This document shows, piece after piece, positions 49,101-55,200 of a stretch of 64,000 bases of DNA. This stretch comes from Phlebotomus papatasi. Lineage: Eukaryota; Arthropoda; Insecta; Diptera; Psychodidae. The stretch lies in contig NC_077224.1 of NCBI RefSeq assembly GCF_024763615.1, positions 67,528,712 to 67,592,711 on the forward strand. Reading direction: 5' to 3'. Both the position numbers and the translations under genes were made by a program. Each line of letters starts with the position of its first letter. Within the stretch, counting starts at the first letter, position 1. The notes under the pieces are model-generated. The model had not been told where the DNA came from. It did not search any database and saw only the letters and a list, made by a program, of their open reading frames with translations.

Positions 49101-50431
49101 CACACTTTTTAAATCAGGAAAATTCCATAAAGTCAAAATTCACATCCTTTTTTAAAAGGTTTGCATATATCTATTTTATTATTTCTCACTGTTCTTCTTT
49201 TGAACATCACAACAAATTAAATTTAGTTCAATCCATTTTTAAGACCGAATGAGAGAGATAGACTTATACAAATCTTTTAAGAGAGAAACGAATTTTAAAT
49301 TTATGAAATTTTCCTGTTCTAAATGGTGTGTCGGTATCGTTATGGCTCCGGCACACATTTTATAGATCAAGAAAATTTCATTAAGTCGAAATTCGAAACC
49401 CTTTCTTTCTCACATGTTTTGCATATGACAATCTCATTCTTTCGGTTCTTTCGCATACCAAATTCGATTGAGCTAAATTGAATTTGGAGTAATATTTAAG
49501 AGAAGAAGAAGAGTGCGAGAGAATGAGATAGACATATGCAAAACATGTAAGAAAGGGATCCGAAATTCGAATTCATAAAATTTTCTTGATCTAAAATATG
49601 TGCCGGAGCCATTATGGCTCTGGCACACCTTTAGATTGGTCAAATTTCATAAAATCAAAATTCACATCCCTTTCTTTCTTAAAAGTTTAGCATATGTGTA
49701 TCCTACTCTTTCGCACTCTTCTTCGTCTTTTGAACATCACATCAAATTAAATTTGGTTCAGTCCAATTTTGAGACCGAAAGAGTGGGATAGACTTATGCA
49801 AGTCTTTTAAGAAGGAAAGAAAAGTGAATTTTGATTTCATGAAATTTCAAGAATCTAATTTATTGGTTGCTGTTTACGAATTAGAGATCTTCGGGTATGG
49901 GCTAAAACTCTTAGTTTGTAAACGGCTTCAGATCCGAGAAGCTTTCCAAATAGTTTGAATAATAATTTATTAGTTTTCTTGCAGATTTTTTACCTGTTTT
50001 ATTGTTTTCTAAAAACATTTAAAAAGACTGCCCCATTCTTAAACTTTTATTTCCCCCCTACGCTTTTCTACTTTGATTTACTTGAAATTTTCTTGCGATC
50101 CTAGCAGCCCTGTTTTTAATTCAATTGCAACATCTGTGATTTCTTCTGAAGGAAACCCGTTCCAGAGCACCTCAATACGCATTATTTCCGGCCTTCCACA
50201 CGAGATTTTACGTATACATTGACTCCTCAGTATCTCTGCCCAGCAGCCCAATACACAGAAAGCCCCATCTTGTGCCTCCCAGAGAATATTCTCCACAAAA
50301 GCTACATCACAATAAACACTCTTTGAGGGGGGACGATTGTGTTTTGGTTAGTTTGGAGAGAATATAAAAAAAGTCTCATTACTTATACCCCTTTCGACGG
50401 CTTCATTGATGACCTGCCGGATGCTGGCCAT
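13174..50431 (-). CDS. AP-1gamma: AP-1 complex subunit gamma (gamma-adaptin)
   Basis: Thirteen coding exons: 50431-50389, 44198-43868, 39064-38826, 36096-36020, 30278-30183, 30111-29951, 25410-24815, 20483-20345, 20222-19958, 17131-16829, 16751-16611, 16496-16389, 13275-13174. All junctions are GT-AG and the phases close, giving 2601 nt and 866 residues ending FPDDAFD. The start is MASIRQVINEAVERV; MPTPTRLRDL follows at residue 17. The armadillo-type trunk runs through about residue 600 (EEDSVWRCRNIAKLL, LGYPAHFGQLECLKL, RIGYLGAMLLLDERQDVH, GYSPEHDVSGVSDPFLQ). The hinge has clathrin-box-like LLELL (652-656) and LMDLLGDLDL (685-694). The gamma-ear occupies about 740-866. Gamma is a large subunit of the AP-1 clathrin adaptor at the trans-Golgi network and endosomes; its trunk meets ARF1 and its ear recruits accessory proteins. 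Introns of 71 bp to 6.2 kb make up about 93% of the span. Residue 867 onward is absent, and no frame break was seen. Confidence 0.96.
13305..13370 (+). other. tRNA-like fragment with B-box, possible SINE head or tRNA relic
   Basis: GTGACAGAGCGCTCGATCCA followed about 20 bases later by GGGTTCGAATC (13355-13365) and then a T run resembles the A-box, D-arm and B-box of a tRNA with a Pol III terminator. The acceptor and anticodon stems do not close, so it is not a working tRNA. It lies in AP-1 gamma intron 12, close to the last exon. Confidence 0.3.
13497..13830. repeat. Dispersed repeat related to the 31022-32074 element
   Basis: It starts TAGGGGAGGCGCTCATAATT with repeated TTGGACA phrases. From about 13540 it follows the text of 31070-31330 (AAATTTATTAAAATTATG, GTTAAATTTTGAATATGATT, CTGTGGTGAAGT). 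The ends differ, so the two share a body but not their terminal motif. It lies in AP-1 gamma intron 12. Confidence 0.55.
14308..16030. repeat. Minisatellite of CCCAGGTTCCCTGAAAAATGTATGG units in AP-1 gamma intron 12
   Basis: About 1.7 kb of degenerate tandem repeats are built from short blocks such as GGTTCCCAGGTTCCCTGAAA, ATGTATGGGTTCTCAGGT and GGTTCCCTGGGTGGTTTTCT. These alternate in a longer order recurring every 300-400 bases. The ORFs it contains (for example 14532-14768) are by-products of the repeat. Confidence 0.85.
17990..18475. repeat. Three tandem copies of a roughly 145-bp unit in intron 9
   Basis: The phrase AAACCTTGATCCCATACCAAG..TTTCAGCTTTCTACTTCTT followed by CAGAGAGGAGTTATAGT occurs near 18130, 18275 and 18420, with spacing of about 145 bp and moderate divergence. 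The third copy is cut short. The left flank (18000-18120) has an imperfect inverted pair around TGTAATGATGTAATCATTACATA. Confidence 0.7.
18690..19860. repeat. Degenerate AAAATTTCAAGAAAATTTCC low-complexity repeats in intron 9
   Basis: Loose repeats of AAAATTTCA(A/T)GAAAATTTC fill about 1.1 kb, with longer echoes such as AAGGTTGAATGAA...AAGGGACAATATATAT every 170-250 bases. No gene is visible. Confidence 0.6.
20720..20980. repeat. Degenerate GATCAAAATTTTGACT repeats in intron 7
   Basis: Short tandem variants of TTTGGAGATCAAAATTTTGACTCAAAATTT occur here and again at about 22800-23180, flanking the other repeats of this intron. No coding frame is present. Confidence 0.5.
21354..21863. mobile_element. 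TTAA-ended element, TTAATCCTTTAAGGACGA family, copy 1 (truncated)
   Basis: Starting TTAATCCTTTAAGGACGATT and carrying the near-palindrome GGAACACCGGTGTCCC, it matches the element at 60591-61114 in inverted orientation along its length, as far as CAGTCCGTAAAAAATGTCTC. The second terminal TTAA end is missing, so this copy is truncated. No ORF is present. Confidence 0.75.
22018..22245. repeat. CpG-rich minisatellite, GCGGATTTTCGCGGGTCTCGAATTTTT units
   Basis: Seven or eight degenerate units of about 28 bp are rich in TCGCG and GCGGG and stand out sharply from the surrounding AT-rich intron 7. Frames are open on both strands because the unit lacks stop codons. Confidence 0.75.
22255..22660. repeat. 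Tandem repeat of about 140 bp, three copies, intron 7
   Basis: The phrase GAGGCCTNNATCTCTCATAGTTTC..GAGAAAATCGATTTTA..TTTTTAGACAATTTTATGCATTT recurs near 22280, 22420 and 22562, with spacings near 139 and 143. Identity is moderate. Confidence 0.75.
23730..24636. mobile_element. Non-autonomous element, TAGGGGAGACTGGGG family, copy 1
   Basis: The left end is TAGGGGAGACTGGGGTAAAA and the right end is the inverse TTTTTGCCCCAGTCTCCCCTA. The body is about 900 bp and is shared with 54002-54844, including CAAATCGAAAAATTCAAAAT and CTCACGGCGAAAAGAAA. Both copies are non-coding. It lies in AP-1 gamma intron 7. Confidence 0.85.
25605..25940. repeat. Dispersed repeat with GGTGTCACATATAAGATTAA end, copy 1
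   Basis: The text from CCGTGGTGTCACATATAAGA through GAAAGTATTAATCTTA recurs inverted at 33335-33900, where another element is inserted into it. Both ends carry AAGATTAATATTA-like sequence, which is a short inverted repeat. It lies in intron 6 of AP-1 gamma. Confidence 0.7.
26100..26295 (+). mobile_element. LINE relic: reverse transcriptase C-terminus
   Basis: A plus-strand frame from about 26140 reads EQDLLYRTLFVKGVALYNSL and then PREARSSQRAIQKHFQTGLN before a stop. This fits the F.......WN.LP...R...S....K..F pattern at the end of LINE reverse transcriptases. The reading frame shifts upstream of about 26140. It is a short, dead fragment in AP-1 gamma intron 6. Confidence 0.65.
26300..27113. 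repeat. GGGTAAATTAAGC repeat family, copy 2 (one end missing)
   Basis: From CTTTGACAGAAGATTCAACA to the end GAATTAGCTTAATTTACCCT it matches 45700-46530 closely, with mostly single-base differences. The left terminal repeat seen in the other copy is missing here; the LINE relic abuts that side. Confidence 0.75.
27850..28105. mobile_element. MITE, CACTGAGAGAAATCCGAAAA family, copy 1
   Basis: The 256-bp element begins TACACTGAGAGAAATCCGAA and ends TTTTCTCAGTGTA. The interior includes AATTAACATTAAAAAATGTT and GGGTGTATTATGGGTTAAAG. Three further copies lie at 34625-34878 (inverted), 63083-63337 and 63545-63798. Borders are TA. It is non-coding. Confidence 0.85.
28236..28802. repeat. Nearly perfect palindrome, arms about 276 bp, in AP-1 gamma intron 6
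   Basis: The left arm 28236-28511 and right arm 28527-28802 are inverse copies around a 15-base centre. I compared the arms by eye and saw no mismatch; the frames on the two strands translate identically. The outer border on each side is TA, as for Tc1/mariner insertions, and the dodecamer AATTATTGCATA occurs just outside both ends (28196-28207 and 28802-28813). In pre-mRNA it would form a very long double-stranded hairpin. The mirrored ORFs (98 and 70 codons) result from the symmetry and resemble no protein I know. Confidence 0.9.
28803..29950. other. Intron 6 remainder, no feature seen
   Basis: Ordinary AT-rich intron. Bases 28885-28950 (CAAAATCCCGAAAGCC, TAAAAATCCCGAAAAT) echo the minisatellite at 36900-38420. 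A CT-rich run is near 29660. Confidence 0.5.
31022..32074. mobile_element. Non-autonomous element, TAGGGGAAGTGTGCCAAATT family
   Basis: The left end TAGGGGAAGTGTGCCAAATT is followed by three ATTTCGGCC phrases. The right end is the inverse CCGAAATTTGGCACACTTAC, closing near CCTA. The element is about 1.05 kb, and a shorter relative lies at 42989-43448. Short frames inside (for example 31485-31739) are unrelated to known proteins. It lies in AP-1 gamma intron 4. Confidence 0.8.
32290..33310. other. Unclassified repetitive-looking DNA in intron 4
   Basis: The stretch contains several phrases of the type CCGATTTTGATGAN and CAAAATCGGTCC, and GCTGCAACGGTAAGAGATAT, which resembles text near 30870, 36500 and 39650. 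I could not fix borders or recognise a protein. Confidence 0.35.
33335..33900. repeat. GGTGTCACATATAAGATTAA repeat, copy 2, split by an insertion
   Basis: Inverted copy of 25605-25940. Its text runs 33335-33611, breaks, and resumes at 33854 to end TTATATGTGACACCACGGTC. The interruption is the element at 33612-33853. Confidence 0.7.
33612..33853. mobile_element. MITE with TAAGGTAAAGTACCCTT ends, inserted in another repeat
   Basis: Left TAAGGTAAAGTACCCTTTAT is matched by the inverse AAGGGTACTTTACCTTA at the right. Subterminal GACCGGTTCC / TTCGACCGGT phrases occur on both sides. It is 242 bp and non-coding. A relic of the same text (CTCTACTCGACCAAG) follows near 33920. Confidence 0.8.
34548..34912. 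mobile_element. MITE, GGCCNCTACACACTAGAGAAA family, split by a second MITE
   Basis: The two halves, GGCCACTACCGCCACTACAC.. and its inverse AGAGAAA/TTTCTCTAGTGTGTAGTGGCC, flank the insertion 34625-34878. Joined by eye, the halves correspond in layout to the uninterrupted copy at 42269-42383. Confidence 0.75.
34625..34878. mobile_element. MITE, CACTGAGAGAAATCCGAAAA family, copy 2 (inverted)
   Basis: An inverted copy of 27850-28105. It runs TACACTGAGAAAAAAAGAGG to CGGATTTCTCTCAGTGTA with TA on each border. It is inserted inside the element 34548-34912. Confidence 0.85.
35010..36019. other. Intron 4 end, no feature seen
   Basis: AT-rich DNA without repeats or frames that I could support. Some CT-rich runs near 35860-35880 precede exon 4. 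Confidence 0.5.
36900..38420. repeat. Minisatellite of ATTCGGGATTTCGACCCATT units in AP-1 gamma intron 3
   Basis: About 1.5 kb of short units (20-28 bp: CATTCGGAATTTTGGCCTTT, CGGGATACCGATCCAATCGA). A longer order of about 230 bp is seen in recurrences of GCTTTTGGCC.TTCGGGATAC near 37265, 37383, 37500, 37618, 38000 and 38120. Frames of 60-113 codons are open on both strands because the unit has few stops. I do not regard them as genes. Confidence 0.85.
39960..40290. repeat. Dispersed repeat rich in CGGTTATGAACCGATAA motifs, copy 2
   Basis: Same order of motifs as 4205-4600 and the same end, CACAAGTTCGCGCATTCCGC. It lies in AP-1 gamma intron 2, just left of the TAGGGTGGAA element. Upstream, 39585-39720 has a TGTCTG microsatellite and ACGGTAAGAGATAGCG, which recurs near 30870 and 36500 in inverted form. 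Confidence 0.65.
40306..41100. mobile_element. Non-autonomous element, TAGGGTGGAA family, copy 2
   Basis: Starts TTTAGGGTGGAATTACCACT and ends ATTCCAACCCA. The body matches 9971-10894, including TTATTAGAGCAATAT, CAAGTGCATCGAATCCAA and the GTGGCGAGAAGTGG motifs. It is shorter by about 130 bp. Confidence 0.8.
41182..41427. mobile_element. TTAA-ended MITE with GCAGCATATGCTGC palindrome
   Basis: TTAACTCTTTCCGGACC at the left is matched by the inverse ..GAGACGAAAGAGTTAA at the right; it is 246 bp. Just inside the left end is a perfect 14-base palindrome GCAGCATATGCTGC. Near the right end is an imperfect hairpin TTTGGGTACT/AGTCCCAAA. It abuts the next element directly. Confidence 0.75.
41428..41788. 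mobile_element. Long-arm MITE, AGGGCAGAATCACAT family, copy 1
   Basis: AGGGCAGAATCACATCGACA to the inverse ..CAATGTGATTCTGCCCT, with arms of roughly 140 bp including ACCTTATCTCATACTCGGTG and its inverse. It is non-coding. A second copy lies at 44995-45389. Confidence 0.85.
42269..42383. mobile_element. MITE, GGCCTCTACACACTAGAGAAA family, intact copy
   Basis: A 115-bp element running ATGGCCTCTACACACTAGAG to CTCTAGTGTGTAGAGGCCAT, with near-perfect terminal inversion. It lies in AP-1 gamma intron 2. Confidence 0.85.
42989..43448. mobile_element. Non-autonomous element related to 31022-32074
   Basis: TAGGGTAAATGTTCCAAATT and CAATTTCGGCC at the left are matched by TTCCGGAATTTGGCCCACTT, closing ACCCTA, at the right. 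It is about 460 bp, with the interior mostly different from the larger relative. Confidence 0.75.
44713..44958. mobile_element. MITE, GGCCTCTACACATTGG family, copy 2 (internally duplicated)
   Basis: Two left ends are present, GCCTCTACACATTTGGAGCA at 44715 and GGCCTCTACACATTGGAAGC near 44778, but one right end (GAATGTGTGGGTACC). The text matches 616-819, including GAAGGAAATTCCCTGCAGCG. It lies in AP-1 gamma intron 1. Confidence 0.7.
44995..45389. mobile_element. Long-arm MITE, AGGGCAGAATCACAT family, copy 2
   Basis: AAGGGCAGAATCACATTGAC at the left, and the inverse TCAATGTGATTCTGCCCT at the right. The arms are about 190 bp with few mismatches, so almost the whole element folds back on itself. 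Confidence 0.85.
45666..46530. mobile_element. GGGTAAATTAAGC repeat family, copy with both ends
   Basis: TAGGGTAAATGCCCTAATTC at the left and the inverse ..TTTTGAATTAGCTTAATTTA at the right form imperfect terminal repeats. The interior matches 26300-27113 closely. No ORF shared by both copies was found that looks like a protein. Confidence 0.7.
46531..48259. other. Intron 1 segment, mostly unremarkable
   Basis: A single TTAATCCTTTAATGACGGGG near 46799 looks like one end of the TTAA-ended family; I could not find its partner. Otherwise it is AT-rich with no supported gene. Confidence 0.4.
48260..49080. mobile_element. Element with TACAGTAGAGT ends (pogo/Tigger-like)
   Basis: Starts TACAGTAGAGTCTTCTAAAT and ends AAATTTGAGAAACTCTACTG-TA. 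It is about 820 bp and shares GGGGGGCGGAGGGTAT..TTTGACATTTCACACC with the 62679 family near the left end. Non-coding. Confidence 0.65.
49085..49860. repeat. Three tandem MITEs with GGCTCCGGCACAC ends
   Basis: Three units, about 49093-49341, 49346-49612 and 49616-49860, each have inverted ends (TCCGGCACACATTTTATAGA, GATCTAAAATATGTGCCGGA). Each also carries the internal pair CTTTCTTTCT..GCATATG / CATATGCAAA..AAGAAAGG. Units differ by about 10-20%. They lie in AP-1 gamma intron 1, about 200 bp from the next possible exon. Confidence 0.75.
50078..50340 (-). CDS. Unrecognised open frame just inside AP-1 gamma intron 1
   Basis: The minus-strand frame from about 50340 to the stop at 50078 encodes about 83 codons. 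It includes VYCDVAFVENILWEAQDGAF, GRPEIMRIEVLWNGFPSEEI and ELKTGLLGSQENFK. It has no upstream ATG in frame (a TAA lies just 5'), but a possible acceptor CAAAG and a possible donor at its end (TTCAAG/GTAAAT) would allow an internal exon. The GC level is higher than in the surrounding intron. I do not recognise the protein. It could be an exon of another gene, an alternative AP-1 gamma exon, or a chance frame. Confidence 0.3.
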
Positions 50432-52248
50432 GTTAAAGGCTGGATTGAATCTGGAACGAACAAGGATTTTTTTGGGGAATAAGCCAAGCCACACAGAAGC
50501 ATGCAAAGACCTTGTCTGTGAGGGATTTCTGGCCATTACCCGTGCTCTGAATTCATTGTTACTCCTGGTGGCAGGTGTCTTCTTTGCGGCCAAAAAAAAA
50601 CAGAAGGGGCTCTCTTTGTGTCTACTTAGGAGACACGCGATTGACAAACAGATAGAAAAAAAAGTGCAACACACGCGGACAATTTGGCTCAGGTGAGTCA
50701 CAAAGAAAAAATAACAGAAAATAAAAACAGGACGGAGGGAAATCAAGAGTGCAAGGACATAGAATTCTGAACGTGGAAAAGAATGAATTTTTCTGTGTTT
50801 GTAAAAAGCAAGTGATTTTCTTTCAATGCACGATGTCAAAGTATGTCATGTCATTTGTCTCTGAGTTTTGATCTTTCTTTTTTTCCTTCGCGGACTTCTG
50901 AGCCCCCTGCTCGCCTGATTTCACTCCGGAAGCTACTACGGAGGCGTCAAATGCACTCTCAGCAGCTAATAAAGGGTCTGACCAGGGTATGGTCAGTAGT
51001 ATCCAGGTGGAAAATTGGCAAAAAGTCCGTGAAAATGGGGAAAATTGGGGAGCACAAAAAAAAAGACACAGGAGTCACCGCTGCCACACACACAAATCTG
51101 CTGGTCAGACTTTTCGAGATGTGCTTCTAGCCCAATTGGTGGGTTCTTCCTCAGTGATTTATCACTAAAAACATGACACACACGTCTATCTACCGATTTA
51201 CAACACCTCTTGTGCACACTTTTTATCACAAATCCACAAAATTATTGATATTTTCTTCGCCACCAACAATTTTTACACCACAATCGCCATCTTCTTCTTC
51301 TTCCCAACTTCAGGGGGGTTCACAGACCACGCTACAGTTTCAACCAAATTTCTTACAAAAGAGAAAGATTATCCAAGAAATCTGACATTTCTATCCCACA
51401 TTTTTTCCCCACCTCAAAACGCGCTCAATTTGAATATAAGAAAAATTTTCATCATCACGGGTTTAGCCCAGAAATCCACTCACCAACATCTCGCCAGGAG
51501 AATGAAAATTCTCCCACCCACCTGCGATTGTTCTCAGGTGGAAGAACACTCCAATCTGGCTCATAATATGGATACATTTTGAAATGCAATTATAGGAAAC
51601 ACTCCTCTTGTCTCTCTGACCACGGAGATATCACACACGCAGAGGTAAGAACACTTTTCCTCACACACTTTCCACAATTCGGGGGATACTGAGGAACAGG
51701 TGTTGTTTGTTGCGCCACTTGTCACCCACAAAGAATAATAATGAGGCACTTTGATACACTAATTGTACCCCTAAAAAGTGTATTTCCTTTTGCAGGTAAC
51801 TTAAAACGTCTCGCAGTGTGTGTTGGCTCTGGAGCTGATAAGGCACCATTTCTTATCAACCAACTACATTTACACATCTCATTGCCTTCACGTATTTACT
51901 CGACGGGAAAAAAGAATGAGTGGCCAACAATCGGGATTCACGGTGTGGATTGCCGAAGAATTGGGCTTATCAGTTGCACGAAGCGCTTATCTCTTTGCTA
52001 TCTCTCCAGCAAGTTTACACACTTTCATCCACCTTGGAGGACGCATGGAAGTTTCTCCCCAAATACCCCTCTCTCCACCATTCCCCGCCCCCAATAACAT
52101 TTTTGATCTCATGAAGCCGGAAAATTTTACCAACAGAACATCATTTATATTTTTCATTTTCTTTCATCAATTTCTTTTTTTTTCATCTGTACAAAAAGGA
52201 GAGGCGAATGAATGGAAAACAATGAGATAATTATTTTGTATTTATAAA
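50432..52248. other. AP-1 gamma 5' region and Arfrp1 3' flank
   Basis: The stretch holds the presumed AP-1 gamma promoter and 5' UTR (minus strand, upstream of 50431) and the 3' flank of Arfrp1. It is moderately GC-rich with several 100-160-codon frames on both strands (for example 50839-50348 and 51820-52230), none resembling a protein. I could not place a promoter. Confidence 0.4.
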
Positions 52249-55200
52249 TTAATCAGTGCTTCGGGCTGGTCTCACAACACTGTTCCGCTTGATGGCGTCC
52301 ACCAGCCACTTTATGCCATCGTCAACACCTTCCCTGTAGAACAAGAAGCATGATAAGAAACTTCCGGATTCATTCAAACATCAGATTTGTGCCCGTTTAT
52401 ACACATTTCTAAATTTATACAACCAAACCTAAAATATTTTATAATCACTTCAATTCAGATTCGTTTATACTTGGACTGAATGTACTATAAAGTACGTTCT
52501 AGTTAAATGTTCCTAAACGAAATCTTATAGGATTTAGTGTTTACTATAGATAACTATTCTTTAACTCTTTCACGTCATTAAGGTCGTATATGACCCGGGA
52601 GAAAAATTTTTTTTTGACTATTTACATTAATTGAAATCTATCGGTTTGTGCACGACATCATAATAGAAGGATATAAGATATTTGGCTAATTTTCTCAAGA
52701 CTCCATATATTCAGGAAAAGAAAATATTTGAGATCAAAAGTCACGAATTTCGAACTTTGTGAAATGACTTTTCTTTTTCAAAATTTTTTATATTCATTTA
52801 TTTTTTTCAGCAAAAAGTTGTTTAGAAACACAAAATAGAACATCCAAAGATTGTATATTGTTGTATATTTTGATATAATAAACTACTCTCAATTTTCCAG
52901 AAAAGCGCGTAGAATTTTCCGGGTCATATATGACCCTATTCGGCAAGGGAAAAGTTTATCAAGTGTTTTCGTGCCAACAATGTAGTTGGAACAGTTGGGA
53001 CATTTTTTTCTTTATAAAATCCAGAAGGAATATATCTTGTTCCTGAACATTTAATCTTATATCTAATAAATTATAGCATATTTTGCAATATTTTAGAGTA
53101 TTCTGCAAGCGTCCCATAATATGCAATTGTATTGTGTGTGAATAAATATGTAGATAAGTTAATTTTTGCTAAATACCAGTCGGCAAGGGAAAAGTTTATC
53201 AAGTGTTTTCGTGCCAACAATGTAGTTGGAACAGTTGGGACATTTTTTTCTTTATAAAATCCAGAAGGAATATATCTTGTTCCTGAACATTTAATCTTAT
53301 ATCTAATAAATTATAGCATATTTTGCAATATTTTAGAGTATTCTGCAAGCGTCCCATAATATGCAATTGTATTGTGTGTGAATAAATATGTAGATAAGTT
53401 AATTTTTGCTAAATACCACTCAATATATTGTGACAGAGACAGTTCAAGGGATTACCAGGAAGATTCCTTGAACACCAGAAGTACAGTGTTCATAAAAACA
53501 ATCCAGTTTGTTATGGTTTTGGCCAAATTAATAACTTGAAGCAAAAAAAAACTCTTAGAAAGCCCGTGATATAGATTTTCAAAATGGTGTGTATACTTTC
53601 CTTGCCGACAATAGAGTCATATATGACCCGAACTTTTACTGAGTTTTCACGCAATGCAAAATTTTTGTCCTCTCAGAACTATTATATTTAATCATAAAGC
53701 ATTAGGAAAAACTCAATTTTACATGATTTCACTTGCTGAATAAAAGTGTGACGCGAAAGAGTTAATTTAAAAAAAAAACTTTCATTCTGGCAAGTTCAAA
53801 GGCGCCAAATGTGTAATAAAAGAGTATGAGGGGTAACTTATTCTAGAAACACAAACCACGTACCGAGAAATTGTTTTAGAATCACATATCCACTTCTTGG
53901 AATTAACACTATTTCATGTGAAAATATTTTTTCACGTGAAACTCATTAGCTTCAACGAAAAAAAATAACATGTCATTTGGATTTCCAGAAACATGGAAAT
54001 TTAGGGGAGACCGGGACAAAAAGTCACAAATCGAAAATTTCAAAATTCAATATCTTCCAAGATAAAAAAGATAGCGGCTTAAATTTTTCTGCATAGATAG
54101 CCTCCATATACCTTCTTCAATGTCGTACAAGGAATTTAGAAAATAAAAAAATATCGAAATTTTTAGCCCTATTTTTGAAATATTTTCCTTGCAGAAGATA
54201 TCAACTATTACCTACTTATTTTTCAAAATTGATGCACTGGTGAATATTTCTTAAATGATTTGGATTCTTTGAATAACGAAGCCGCTATCTATTTTAGAAA
54301 TTTACAAAGATCCTCTTCTCAAGAAAACCTCTTATTAAAAACCTCCACTTGGGGTAAAAAGTCACAAAAACCGATTCTGATGTCTCACGGCGAAAAGAAA
54401 GGTCATTGTCATGTCTCGTCGCTTGTTTACATTAGTCAAACGATTTGCAGTCATTTGTGCGTGTTTTTTTTTCTAAAATAGCTTGGAAAACGCTTTTCTC
54501 GTTCAGATTGAGAAAACGTTGTCTTACAAAAGTGTAGGGGAATAAATTACCTATAAAAATGTCATCAAGGTATTTTTTTTTAATTTACGGAAGCTCGTAA
54601 TAAAGCGAATGAAAATGTGATAATGCCCCTTGCCTGGTACTATTTGCCCCAGAATTTTTGAGAATCGTCAGAAAATTACTTTTAATAAAACAACTTTAAA
54701 AATTGAGGAAAATTACTTTCAGAAAGTTTTAGAGCGGTAAATTTTCCTATAAAATTGCGCTAATTAGAAATTTCTGAGGCGTTCGGGTAGCTTGTAAAAA
54801 AAATAAAATATCCGTTTTGTTGCTTATTGCCCCAGTCTCCCCTAGTGTTTCTTAAAGTGTTCTGACGTGAAGAAAACTGCAAATCTGCAGATCTTATGCA
54901 TTTCACGAATGCATATCTACCACTCTAAAAATATTTCTTTACTAAATGATTTGTATTCTTACAAATAATTTGTCTTTTCGGTTTAACGCTTTGTAATCTT
55001 TATAATAAAAATAGCAGTAGATTTCTAGAAGAATTTGTTTTCGAAATATATTTCATATCTTTTAATTTTTTATTAGATTGACAAATTTAGCAATTTATTT
55101 TCTGTAGAAAAAAAAAGAAAGCTTAAAACTGAATGCTATTTAACCGCTTTAAATGTTCGAGGAAATATTTGAAGAATTTCTACTTTCTAGTTCCTTTCTT

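Noticed and set aside
50348..50839. 163-codon minus-strand frame
   Set aside because: Only its 3' end (MASIRQVINEAVERG) is coding, as AP-1 gamma exon 1; the rest is 5' UTR without a recognisable protein.
51820..52230. 136-codon plus-strand frame
   Set aside because: It resembles no protein, and its composition is that of the surrounding non-coding DNA.
52595..53640. GGTCATATATGACC as a hormone-receptor site
   Set aside because: It is within a transposon and repeats with the element structure; no evidence of regulatory use.
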